A stretch of 35,506 nucleotides of DNA from a virus, in the IMG/VR virus record IMGVR_UViG_3300022858_000149, positions 1-35,506 of that record; one strand, 5' to 3'. Shown in pieces: positions 17,556 to 25,404 of this stretch. Numbering within the stretch: the stretch's first letter is position 1; the number at the start of each line of letters is the position of its first letter. Both the position numbers and the translations under genes were made by a program. The notes under the pieces were generated by a model, which saw nothing but the letters and a program-made list of their open reading frames with translations, ran no database searches and was not told the origin of the DNA.

Positions 17556-17993
17556 TTAGCCCCATTGAGGCTTTCTGTCTATAAAAGTTCTTGGTAATTG
17601 TGGTATAGCTGTTACGAAATGAGTTCTAAATATCTTTTCTGCTCTCTTATGGTCTACCATTCTCATCTTAATTAGGTTCGATACTATAGCTCTCCATCCT
17701 CTCCAAAGGAATACTTCATCATTTGGAGCATGTCCTGTATCTATCATCTCATTTAATGTTTCTCTTCCTTGTTCTTCTATTATTTCATTAAAGTTTAATG
17801 CTGATACTGAATATTCAGGTACATGATTATGAGGTATTCCAAATAAGTATTGCATTATTCCTTTAGCTTCTCTTAGATACAGCCCTGCTGTGGGGTAGTC
17901 TTTAAATCCTGGTTTAGCTACTTGATGTTTTACATCTATGTATAGTCTAGGATTTAGTTTCTTTAATAAATATTGAAAGTCTGTAAATAGCAT
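17556..17993 (-). CDS. Hypothetical protein next to the capsid gene
   Basis: A 145-residue protein, mixed alpha/beta and moderately basic, with no known motif (it starts MLFTDFQYLL). GAGG lies about 8 nt upstream. It follows the capsid gene after the hairpin at 18011-18027, so its expression may be lower than capsid. Possibly a head completion or connector protein, given its place; no similarity is claimed. Confidence 0.5.
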   Translation of the reverse strand: MLFTDFQYLLKKLNPRLYIDVKHQVAKPGFKDYPTAGLYLREAKGIMQYLFGIPHNHVPEYSVSALNFNEIIEEQGRETLNEMIDTGHAPNDEVFLWRGWRAIVSNLIKMRMVDHKRAEKIFRTHFVTAIPQLPRTFIDRKPQWG

Positions 17994-18010
17994 TTAATAC
18001 CTCTAGGATA

Positions 18011-18027
18011 GGGAGGAGATCCCTCCC
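18011..18027. terminator. GC-rich hairpin just after the major capsid gene
   Basis: GGGAGG (18011-18016) and CCTCCC (18022-18027) pair perfectly around a 5-nt loop, 13 nt after the capsid stop in the transcription direction. There is no U-run, so this is more likely a partial attenuator, an RNA-stability element or a processing site than a full terminator. It would help make capsid mRNA more abundant than downstream mRNA. The effect is inferred. Confidence 0.45.
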
Positions 18028-18040
18028 ATACCCAAAAGCA

Positions 18041-19027
18041 TCAACCACCTGTGGCTGCACCTCTAATCTGTACGCATAAGTCTGGTGATGCACCTTCGTC
18101 TGCATCTTCTGCCCAGGCTCCGCCTACATAGGCACTGCCGAACATCATTTTATAACCTATTGAACCTCTTTGGTTTAGTGGGTCTGCTGCTCCTGATGAT
18201 CCTACTTCTTTATTGATGTATTCGATGAAATCTTTGTCTAAAGATGTGAATACAAAAGGATCTTGGGCACATAGTAATCCTCTATATACATTTACACTAC
18301 TACCATTTTCTACTGAGCTAATGTTGTTAGATTCGATTACTTTAGCACCGTAGGCTTTACCTACTTCACCTTTTAATGGTTTTTCTTGCATACCTGCTAC
18401 ATACTTATTCAATTCGATGATACCACCTGCTGAAGTGTCTGACATCATATCCATAGCTATTAGACTATGGACTACCATTGTATAGTATCCATCTTCTCTT
18501 TCAGGGGCATCTTGTCCTCTAAGAACACGTACGCCTTTAATTACATCTAGGGCTGTAAATACTTCTGTAGCTGAAATGTCATCATCTACTGTATTACCTG
18601 CTCCTACATATTGGATGCTATTTGTAGCTCCTGCAATTAATACTGCTATAATTGTAGAATCTACTGATTTAGCTGCTGCATAACCAAGTCTTTTGGAAAT
18701 GTTTTCAACTACATCATCTATGGCTACTTTTGATATTACATCAGAGTGGCCTATCCATCTACCATATTGGGATAGTGTTATAGTAGTCTTATTGGTTGAT
18801 ATTTCACTTTCTGATGGTGTTACACCTTCTGTTATAGAATCGCTAGTATTATCTAAATTAGAGTACTGTAACACGTATGATTCTTTACCTGTTCTTTTAG
18901 GATGAAGTTTTTTCATTCCTAGTTGTGCTACTACTAGTTTCTTTTCGGCTGATTCTAACAGAGTTTTAAAGTAAAAACTATGTAAGTTATCTGATAGTGT
19001 ACTAGTATCTACATATGGAGTTGTCAT
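18041..19027 (-). CDS. Major capsid protein, N4-gp56 family (HK97 fold)
   Basis: A 328-residue capsid protein. N4-gp56 family marks are visible: an N-terminal segment, then ITEGVTPSESEISTNK (about 64-79), TLSQYGRWIGHSDVI (about 83-97), a central A-domain, and the C-terminal DPLNQRGSIGYKMMFGSAYV, a near-standard family ending. It assembles the icosahedral shell on the scaffold encoded just upstream. Length is close to the family norm. The ribosome site is weak (GAGGAAT). A hairpin follows the gene. Confidence 0.88.
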   Translation of the reverse strand: MTTPYVDTSTLSDNLHSFYFKTLLESAEKKLVVAQLGMKKLHPKRTGKESYVLQYSNLDNTSDSITEGVTPSESEISTNKTTITLSQYGRWIGHSDVISKVAIDDVVENISKRLGYAAAKSVDSTIIAVLIAGATNSIQYVGAGNTVDDDISATEVFTALDVIKGVRVLRGQDAPEREDGYYTMVVHSLIAMDMMSDTSAGGIIELNKYVAGMQEKPLKGEVGKAYGAKVIESNNISSVENGSSVNVYRGLLCAQDPFVFTSLDKDFIEYINKEVGSSGAADPLNQRGSIGYKMMFGSAYVGGAWAEDADEGASPDLCVQIRGAATGG

Positions 19028-19047
19028 TGTTTATTCCTCGTACAGCA

Positions 19048-19881
19048 TTAGTATTCTAGTTCACCACTTTTTAGTTTGGCTTTGATTTCTGATGCTGTTA
19101 GTTTGTCTACGTCTGATTTCTTACTTTCTTGATTGCCGGAGGATCCTTCGATCTTAGCTTTAGCTTTTTTACGCTGTAGCTTCTGGCCCTTAATGATTCC
19201 CTTTTGTTTAGCTTCGTCTGCTGCTTTCTTTGCTATTTCTGTAGCTTTTACACCTTTAGCTGCATAATGTAGAATGTCTAATAGACGAGGATCGTTATTC
19301 ATACCATTAGCCTGTATCATGTCTCCATAATGGGTGGCTATCTGAGTCATTACTGGCTCTAGTTCAGCAAATTCAGGATCTTGCATACGTTGTTCGTATG
19401 CTCCTGCAAATTTCTCTGATTGGGCTACATTTCTATCCTTGTCTGTTTCTGATCTAACTATGTTCTTAATAGCTTCTACAGGGTCTTTCTTTATCTCTTC
19501 AGCAAATCTAACTAATCTTTCATTTCTGTCTTCTGGGGATTCTCCCTTGCGGGGTGGGGCTGTTACCGCTGATCTTAGTTTCTGGATTTCACTACTTTGG
19601 GATCCTGTGAATGTTTCTAGTTCTCTGTAGGATTTAAGTAGATCTTCCTGAGTTTTGATCCTTCCTGGTATGATCCAATCTTCATCTGGAGTTCCCTCAT
19701 CAGAATCGTTGTCTGAGGCTCCCTCAAGTGTTCCCTCTTCATCAGAGGCACCTTCATCGTCTTGGGATTTCCCTTCGTCTTCATCGAGTTCATTGTCTAG
19801 TTCAAGATCTTCTTCATCGTTTTGATCTTCGTCAATGGCCTCTCTGAGTTCGTCTAGGGACTTGTCCATTTCTTTGTCCAT
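19048..19881 (-). CDS. Scaffolding protein
   Basis: A 277-residue protein with a very acidic N-terminal third (1-66, dominated by Asp/Glu with Ser and Gly) and a helical, Lys/Glu-rich C-terminal half ending in a basic segment (KGQKLQRKKAKAKIEG). An acidic, disordered head with a basic helical end, placed directly before the capsid gene, is the usual form of phage scaffolding proteins. These guide procapsid assembly and then leave. GGAG lies 8 nt upstream. Confidence 0.75.
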   Translation of the reverse strand: MDKEMDKSLDELREAIDEDQNDEEDLELDNELDEDEGKSQDDEGASDEEGTLEGASDNDSDEGTPDEDWIIPGRIKTQEDLLKSYRELETFTGSQSSEIQKLRSAVTAPPRKGESPEDRNERLVRFAEEIKKDPVEAIKNIVRSETDKDRNVAQSEKFAGAYEQRMQDPEFAELEPVMTQIATHYGDMIQANGMNNDPRLLDILHYAAKGVKATEIAKKAADEAKQKGIIKGQKLQRKKAKAKIEGSSGNQESKKSDVDKLTASEIKAKLKSGELEY

Positions 19882-19903
19882 TTTGTTCTCCTTTTTTCAG
19901 TTA

Positions 19904-20203
19904 CTATATATCGTATTCTTTTTTTAATTGTTCATCTTCTAATATGTCTTGCATTTCTTCATATAGTTTTTCTTTAATACTTTTTGATGATTTTAGTATC
20001 ATTATGACACTATCAAATGCTCTATAGCGTTCTTGGTATCTTACTATTTTATTGTAGTCCTTTTCTTGTAGTAATGCTTGAGTTACTATGTTTTTTACTC
20101 TTTCTAATTCACTTAGAAGGATGGGCCATCCATCATGTTGGGTTAGATTGTCTAAGAGGGTATATTTATTGGTTTCTTGGCTTTTAGATTCTATTTCACT
20201 CAT
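19904..20203 (-). CDS. Small helical protein between portal and scaffold
   Basis: A 99-residue, helix-rich protein of mixed charge (Glu/Lys) with no domain recognised. GGAGGT precedes its ATG. It overlaps the portal stop by 4 nt (ATGA), so it is coupled to portal synthesis. Its place suggests a head assembly factor or protease/chaperone cofactor, but nothing in the sequence shows a catalytic site. Confidence 0.55.
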   Translation of the reverse strand: MSEIESKSQETNKYTLLDNLTQHDGWPILLSELERVKNIVTQALLQEKDYNKIVRYQERYRAFDSVIMILKSSKSIKEKLYEEMQDILEDEQLKKEYDI

Positions 20204-22053
20204 TGTTGACCTCCTTTATCACCTTGTACTTGTTCAATGGGTACTACATTTACTGGTTGGCCTTTTTCGTCTAAGAGGTTACCTTGGCCATCGTCTATTA
20301 CTGTAGTTGGACCTTCTGGGTTTAGGAATTTGTCTGGGTGTGGGTATCCTTTAAGTTTAAATGATTCTAATAAGAGTTCTCTGAAGTTTACTGTTCCTGG
20401 AACTACTCCTTCTACTTGGGCTATTGTTTGCATTAGGTATGCTAAGTCTTCTGATCTTTCTGCTCTGGTTGCTTTGATTGGGGATGATTCTGGTACAAAG
20501 TCTACATCTGATAAGAAGGATGTGTTGTCTAGTTCTCTGAATGGGTTACTCTCTGTATCTGATACTCTGTACTCTGTTTTAGATCCTTCTTCTGTTCCTA
20601 TAAATTCTCTGTTGTACCAAAGGAGTATCCTGGCCAATGGTTTAATGAATGTGTACTGTAATAGTTTAGCCTTAATTACACTTCTTAATTGGCCTCTACT
20701 AGCTAAGTAAGATATGCCTGTTGCTGTTCTACCGAAAGCTGCTCCTACGTTAGATACATCTTGTCTTGGGTTTAGTATTTCTGTAGTGGATTGGATGTCA
20801 TAATCTATTCTAGCTAGTTCTTCTACGGAGGCTTGAGAAGCTCCTGAATGTTCTAGTTTCTCTATGGCTTCTTTATCATCGCATAGTACTATCTTATCTG
20901 GTGCTGTGTATAAATCTCTTAAATTTACACCTGAAGTACGTTCTACTAGCCACATTGAGTGTAGGGATATATTAGTTCTATCTAATCTAGCGTTTCTTAG
21001 TGCTGTAGATTCACTAATTAGTCCTTTAATGTGATTTAGTTCTCCGTAACCGTAGGATTCACCTTCTACTGGATAGTTGTATGACATTGTAAAGGGTTTG
21101 AATTTATATTTAAAAGGGTTGGGTTCTTTTCTTAGTAGTAGAGCATCATCTTCTCCTGTATGTGCTACTGCTATTAATGCTGGTTCTTTACGACCTTTTC
21201 CTAGATTGTACATTCCCCACCATTCTATGATTTCCCATTTACCTTGATTTTTCTTATCTAGGTCTTTTCCTTGACCAAATAGTGCTACTCCTGCTTCTTT
21301 AGATACTTCTTTATCCGAATCATTCCTTATTACTGGTTTATTTGATTCTAGTTTGTTATCTTTCTTACCTATCATCTTTTTAATCTTAGCATGTGCCATC
21401 TTGTAGTTATCATTATCTAAGAGTTCTTCTGGGGTTCTATATACCCTATGGGCTACCCAAGGCATCTTTTGTACATTGCAATGGTCTACTCCTTTAGGGA
21501 TTATAAAGGAGAATAAGGAAATGTTATAGAATCTTGGACCATCGAATGTTACTCTATCTTGTATATATTCTTTAGGTTCTCCTGTTTCCATGTCAAATTC
21601 ATATTCATCTGGTTCTAGTTCTATTTCTGTTGAATCTTCTTCCCAGTTAATCTTCATTACGGCATTACCTAGTTTTCCTAGGTTACGGAAGTATTTTCTT
21701 GCTTCTGGGTAAAGTTCACCTATTTCTGTTTGCCATTGGGTGAAGTTTGTTATTTCTTCTGATGCTTCTAAGTCTTCTTTGTTTCTTCCTACGTACTTTA
21801 TGTAAGGAGCTTCTCCTAATAGAAGTTCTGATAACTGGTCTACGAATGGTTCTATTTGTTGGAAAGCTATGGGTAGTTCTAGGTTGGCTCTGCCTCTAGG
21901 AGTGTTCTTTTTAGCTGCTCCTTTAGCATAGATGTATTCGAAGGTGTTCCACTTCTTATGGAGTGGTTTATAGAATTTTCTTGAGCTAGTTAATAGATCA
22001 TCTACGTATTCTAAACACTCTTTATTCTTTATCTTTTTAGACTTTTTAGCCAT
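20200..22053 (-). CDS. Portal protein
   Basis: A 617-residue protein with the podovirus portal pattern: an N-terminal region with RANLELPIAFQQIEPFVDQL (about 54-73) like the usual strand-helix start, an aromatic wing region, then a helical stem, and an extended C-terminus ending in Gly/Gln. It forms the dodecameric DNA channel at one vertex and binds terminase and adaptor. Position between terminase and scaffold fits. AGGA lies upstream. It overlaps the next gene by 4 nt. Confidence 0.8.
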   Translation of the reverse strand: MAKKSKKIKNKECLEYVDDLLTSSRKFYKPLHKKWNTFEYIYAKGAAKKNTPRGRANLELPIAFQQIEPFVDQLSELLLGEAPYIKYVGRNKEDLEASEEITNFTQWQTEIGELYPEARKYFRNLGKLGNAVMKINWEEDSTEIELEPDEYEFDMETGEPKEYIQDRVTFDGPRFYNISLFSFIIPKGVDHCNVQKMPWVAHRVYRTPEELLDNDNYKMAHAKIKKMIGKKDNKLESNKPVIRNDSDKEVSKEAGVALFGQGKDLDKKNQGKWEIIEWWGMYNLGKGRKEPALIAVAHTGEDDALLLRKEPNPFKYKFKPFTMSYNYPVEGESYGYGELNHIKGLISESTALRNARLDRTNISLHSMWLVERTSGVNLRDLYTAPDKIVLCDDKEAIEKLEHSGASQASVEELARIDYDIQSTTEILNPRQDVSNVGAAFGRTATGISYLASRGQLRSVIKAKLLQYTFIKPLARILLWYNREFIGTEEGSKTEYRVSDTESNPFRELDNTSFLSDVDFVPESSPIKATRAERSEDLAYLMQTIAQVEGVVPGTVNFRELLLESFKLKGYPHPDKFLNPEGPTTVIDDGQGNLLDEKGQPVNVVPIEQVQGDKGGQQ

Positions 22054-22066
22054 AATTTATTCCTAG

Positions 22067-22771
22067 TTATATTGGAAATCCTGTTGTGCTGTCGTATTCT
22101 CTTTCCATGTTGGTTTGGGATTGTTTATCGTATCTAGTTACTGATCTTAGTACTAGTACTTGTTCCCAGGCTAATGCTAATGCCATTACTGTATCATCGT
22201 TGGCTACGCCTTTGGCTCCTATCTTGCCTGTCTTTTCATCTCTTACGAATGTACTTAGTTCTTTTATTGTTCTTTGGTCTTTGACTTTCAGTTCACCATC
22301 TCTTAGGGCTGCTTTTAAATTGGATATTAACTGGCCTTTATTGTTGCCTGTTCTGTATCCAATGATTTTAGTTTTCTTTTTAGTGTATTCGTTGTACTCA
22401 AACCTTTTATATAGATATGGGTATCTTAATGATGTAGAGTATGTTCCAGCTAGGTTTGTTATTACTGCACTACCTGTATTGTTACTTTCTATAATTACTC
22501 TTGCTTTGTTGTAATAGTAACCTGCTTTATATACTTCTGCTGCATAGTTATCTTCGTCTATTTGGTTGGACCAGAAGTTAGCTACTACTACTCCTGTATC
22601 ACAGTCTACTACTTGGGAACATGATGCATCTTTTCCTTTGCCTTCGGCTGTATCCACCCCTATAGCATAGGTATGTAGTTCTTTAGGTTGTTCCCAGATT
22701 CTCCAGCCATGGAAATCTTCATCATCGCCTTTAAATACTCTGGATTCAAATTTTATCTTTAATTTAGGCAT
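22067..22771 (-). CDS. terL: Large terminase, nuclease domain (separate ORF)
   Basis: A 234-residue protein that is the RNase H-like nuclease half of TerL, which cuts concatemeric DNA during packaging. Metal ligands are visible: Asp40 in GVDTAEG, Glu95 in IIESNNTG, and Asp192/Asp193 in NDDTVMALALAW. It starts with ATG at 22771, 8 nt inside the ATPase ORF and in another frame. GGAG lies 16 nt before the ATG, further than usual. Its own frame is closed by TGA three codons upstream. Either a separate subunit or the second half of a frameshifted protein; see findings. Confidence 0.82.
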   Translation of the reverse strand: MPKLKIKFESRVFKGDDEDFHGWRIWEQPKELHTYAIGVDTAEGKGKDASCSQVVDCDTGVVVANFWSNQIDEDNYAAEVYKAGYYYNKARVIIESNNTGSAVITNLAGTYSTSLRYPYLYKRFEYNEYTKKKTKIIGYRTGNNKGQLISNLKAALRDGELKVKDQRTIKELSTFVRDEKTGKIGAKGVANDDTVMALALAWEQVLVLRSVTRYDKQSQTNMEREYDSTTGFPI

Positions 22772-23798
22772 GGGCTGTTCTCAAGTCTCCTTTAAATGCT
22801 GGATCTGTACTGTTCATCCATAGGTTTCTTACTAGCTCTGCTGAGAATATTGATGATGCTCCTGATAAGAAGCATGTTACTGGATCTTCTGGGTATTTCT
22901 TTAAGAACTCTGCTTCTGAGTCTCCGGCTTCTGATATCTTTAATCTTCTAAATAGTATGTGATCTTCATCTAGGTCATTGATCTTCATTAAGTCATCTTC
23001 TTTATCTGTAAGTACAAATGTTTTAGGTCTTCTCATACAAGAAATATCTTCTTCTTCTGGATAGATCCACCACCAAGGAAAGAAGTGTCCTGTGAACATA
23101 GCTTTATCTGGGTTCTTTAGGAATGAGTCCCAATACTTAAAAAAGAGTCCTGATGCTCCGTCTGGAGTGGACTCTAATACGATGTGGCCTGATAGGGGGA
23201 CTGATTCTATTGATTCTTGGATTCTCTTTTCTTGGACAAATGCTGCTTCTGCTATATGTAGGAAATCTAAGGTAAGTCCTTTAGTTTCAGTACATACCAT
23301 TAGAAGAGAACCTGTTTCTGCTATTAGTAATTCAAAGGCATTATCAATAGAGTTATGTACTGGGTAGAACTCACCCCAATCTTTTTGGAATTGGTTGAAA
23401 GCGTTTTTAGTTATTCTGAAGTACTTTTTAACGTTGGGTAGAACTTCTGCCATGATTGCAGCGTTCATGCCTAGTCCAAATAAGCATAAATCTAATGCCA
23501 TTACACAAGATAGTGTCGTAGTACCACCTTGTCTCATTTTTAGGATTGAGTCTCTATGGGTTCTATGGTCGTAATAATAGTCTTGCATTTTGTTCATTCT
23601 AAATGATACATATCTTGATCTTTGCCCAGGGATTGCCCTTTTAGGTCTTACTTTATAGAGGTTATTTATACGTTCTTTAGCACCTAATTTTATCATGCCT
23701 TTTTCAAAGAAGTCTCTTAAAACTAGAACTGGCTCCTTTTTGGAAGCCATTTCATTTAGTTCTTTTAAGAATTTCTCGAATTTAGGTGTGTAAGACAA
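22764..23798 (-). CDS. terL: Large terminase, ATPase domain (separate ORF)
   Basis: A 344-residue motor half of TerL. Walker A-like KMRQGGTTT is at about 88-96 and the Walker B region LDFLHIAEAAF at about 178-188, with Glu184 as the likely catalytic base. The normal TerL linker signature CFLSGASSIFS is near residues 310-320. It starts with TTG at 23798 with GGGGAT upstream. The product ends 26 residues after that signature, exactly where most TerL proteins continue into the nuclease domain, supporting a recent or programmed split rather than loss. Confidence 0.8.
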   Translation of the reverse strand: MSYTPKFEKFLKELNEMASKKEPVLVLRDFFEKGMIKLGAKERINNLYKVRPKRAIPGQRSRYVSFRMNKMQDYYYDHRTHRDSILKMRQGGTTTLSCVMALDLCLFGLGMNAAIMAEVLPNVKKYFRITKNAFNQFQKDWGEFYPVHNSIDNAFELLIAETGSLLMVCTETKGLTLDFLHIAEAAFVQEKRIQESIESVPLSGHIVLESTPDGASGLFFKYWDSFLKNPDKAMFTGHFFPWWWIYPEEEDISCMRRPKTFVLTDKEDDLMKINDLDEDHILFRRLKISEAGDSEAEFLKKYPEDPVTCFLSGASSIFSAELVRNLWMNSTDPAFKGDLRTAHA

Positions 23799-23817
23799 TA
23801 TTATCCCCTTATATACA

Positions 23818-24048
23818 TTATATCATACTATCGGGTATATCTTCAATACTTTCTTCATTTATTTCATATATTTGGTAAGAATGTCCATCTTCTGTTAGAT
23901 AGTCCATATTTAAGACTTCTTGGGCAATGAACTCATTAGATATGTAGTTATGGTCATAACGTCTATTTATGGCGTTTATATAGTCTTGGATAGTGATAGG
24001 ATTATCCTTTCCATTTAGGGACAGATAAATAGTTATTAGTTGTTCCAT
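23818..24048 (-). CDS. Hypothetical protein overlapping terS
   Basis: A 76-residue acidic protein of unknown function, rich in Ile, Asn, Tyr and Glu. It starts 47 nt inside the terS coding region, in another frame, with only a weak purine-rich site upstream. It ends just before the TerL ATPase start, leaving little room. Position suggests a packaging helper. A false ORF is possible, but the gap would otherwise be non-coding inside a dense operon. Confidence 0.5.
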   Translation of the reverse strand: MEQLITIYLSLNGKDNPITIQDYINAINRRYDHNYISNEFIAQEVLNMDYLTEDGHSYQIYEINEESIEDIPDSMI

Positions 24049-24406
24049 TTCGTTTTCTCTCTGATTCGGTTAAAAACTCTGCTAGTTTAAGTATGTATTT
24101 ACGTGCTTCTGCTCTTACTCGGGGGTCCTCATCCATTAGGTCTAATTCTGCTGTTTGCATGGCTAGTTTCATTAATCCAGTATCTTTCATTGTGTCTAGC
24201 ATGCCATCTTTTAATTCTTTTATTTTAGAATCTACTAAATCTTGGATTAGGGGTTTGGCCATGTTTTGAGTACCTATATTTCCAGCGTCTATTTTATTCT
24301 TAGCGTCATAAGATACCATAGCTGCTTTAGTAGCATTTCCACCATTTGCTACGTACTCATCTACGAATTTGGATTGTTTTAAGGTGGGTTTTCTTTTCTT
24401 GGTCAT
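24002..24406 (-). CDS. terS: Small terminase subunit
   Basis: A 134-residue TerS of the Terminase_2 type: the N-terminal DNA-binding start LKQSKFVDEYVANGGNATKA (8-27) is the family's helix-turn-helix signature, followed by a helical oligomerisation region (about 55-115) and a C-terminal tail for TerL. It recognises viral DNA and starts packaging. No Shine-Dalgarno sequence precedes the ATG. Instead a sigma70-like promoter ends 7 nt before it, so the mRNA may be leaderless. It is the first late gene. Confidence 0.82.
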   Translation of the reverse strand: MTKKRKPTLKQSKFVDEYVANGGNATKAAMVSYDAKNKIDAGNIGTQNMAKPLIQDLVDSKIKELKDGMLDTMKDTGLMKLAMQTAELDLMDEDPRVRAEARKYILKLAEFLTESERKRNGTTNNYLSVPKWKG

Positions 24407-24412
24407 ATCTAT

Positions 24413-24441
24413 ATTATATCACATATAAGGGGTATTATCAA
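24413..24441 (-). promoter_or_regulatory. Sigma70-like promoter for the late block
   Basis: On the minus strand: TTGATA at 24441-24436 (5 of 6 to the consensus), a 17-nt spacer, and TATAAT at 24418-24413 with an extended TGA just before it. The expected start, about 7 nt further, falls on the A of the terS ATG (24406). Fit of both boxes and spacing is close to ideal for a housekeeping sigma factor. A T-rich tract lies further upstream (about 24469-24502) and might act like an UP element. Confidence 0.7.
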
Positions 24442-24685
24442 CATTATTATAGTGGTGCTACAGAATTGTAAAAATAGAAAATAGAAAAATAGAAAAATAT
24501 TTAACGGGTATCTGTGTGTATGTGCTAGGGGAGGTAGTATACACACTGTTACACTACACAGAGTGGCCTTGTGGGTAAGGGGGGGTGGTTAGTATCTATT
24601 AGCATGTAATATACTTACTATTAGAGGTATATGCTATTAATACTATATGGTATTATTATAGTATTGTTATATGATATACTGTATT

Positions 24686-24818
24686 ATTACCGTAGGTGTA
24701 TATAGTATGTAATGTTATAATATATACATATGCATATATATACATATATACGCAGAGGTTTTGGGCAATGCAGACCCCACCCCGCTAATAATGCGCTGTA
24801 GCATACACCTACGGCAAT
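24686..24818. repeat. 16-nt inverted repeat flanking an AT-rich core
   Basis: ATTACCGTAGGTGTAT (24686-24701) and ATACACCTACGGCAAT (24803-24818) are reverse complements with one mismatch, about 100 nt apart. Each arm contains the CCGNAGG motif that recurs in the window. The segment between them holds the palindrome ATATGCATAT and alternating AT. This layout fits protein binding sites on both sides of a melting region, but no function is shown. Confidence 0.6.
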
Positions 24819-25037
24819 AAAGGCAATAATAGGTAACATATAGACGTATAGAAGTGTATAGAATGGGTATTTATCCGATAATTTGTATAATATTCCTTCT
24901 AATCTCTTATATAGGGAATGTACCTAATATGCAATAGTAATTGTTAGTGTTTACCTTATATAATCTTTACCGACGGAGTATCCTATGTTCTATTAATTCT
25001 ATTAAGTAGGCTAGTAACACCAATACAATTACCTTTC

Positions 25038-25080
25038 TAAGCCCTCTGAAGGGGTCAAGGTTCTACGCAATAGTGTTATC
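25038..25080 (-). promoter_or_regulatory. Leader/promoter-like element, copy 3 (divergent 5' part)
   Basis: On the minus strand: CACTATTGCG, then TAGAACCTTGACCCCTTC and AGAGGGCTTAGA. The GAACCTTGACCCCTT core equals that of the copy upstream of DNA polymerase, but the AGAGATCGTT part is changed. It points toward terS, about 630 nt away. It is possibly a weaker or second late promoter, or a processing site in a long leader. Confidence 0.45.
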
Positions 25081-25209
25081 AATAGCTATGCTAGGGTTTT
25101 TAATAATAATGGCTTAAATAGGTCTTGTAGGACGTAATTGACTATAACAGGTGCTAACCTATAACAATTAATAGGCTAGCATTGATAAACTATAATTACT
25201 TAACTTCAA

Positions 25210-25389
25210 TTAATGAATAGTATCATCCTTTTGAACATACCTTATCTCAATACCTGCACTTGTAGCCGAATAGGTGCTAAGTATTTTATATTTGGCCTTT
25301 AAAGCATTGGTAAAGGTATCAATGCCTTGCTCTACTACCGTTTCAATAGTTTCGTCCAATATATCATCCACTAATACTAGTTGATACAT
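25210..25389 (-). CDS. Small hypothetical protein after the sigma gene
   Basis: A 59-residue acidic protein (starts MYQLVLVDDILD). GAGGT lies about 7 nt before the ATG, in an intercistronic context very like that of its neighbours (ATGAGGTAAC). It follows the sigma factor by 15 nt and is the last gene of the leftward small-gene cluster. No family recognised. It could be an antisigma partner simply because of its position, but there is no sequence evidence. Confidence 0.6.
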   Translation of the reverse strand: MYQLVLVDDILDETIETVVEQGIDTFTNALKAKYKILSTYSATSAGIEIRYVQKDDTIH

Positions 25390-25404
25390 AGTTACCTCAT
25401 TGGG

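Larger units (their letters stand above)
24407..25209. other. 803-nt gene-free control region (candidate origin)
   Basis: No ORF with a convincing start, ribosome site and codon pattern was seen on either strand. Contents: the terS promoter (24413-24441); tandem ATAGAAAA-type repeats (about 24473-24500); an 8-bp inverted repeat GTGTGTAT/ATACACAC (24514-24521, 24539-24546); the palindrome ATATGCATAT (24728-24737) inside a very AT-rich stretch; a 16-nt inverted repeat with one mismatch (24686-24701, 24803-24818); TATAGA repeats about 10 nt apart (about 24840-24870); and leader element copy 3 (25038-25080). AT-rich sequence flanked by inverted and tandem repeats fits an origin or a packaging/regulatory region. 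Confidence 0.5.

Noticed and set aside
16481-17584. 367-residue plus-strand ORF
   Set aside because: It is the antisense shadow of the Asp/Val/Ala-repeat fibre gene; the low-complexity coding strand leaves the opposite frame open. It has no ribosome site and runs against the operon.
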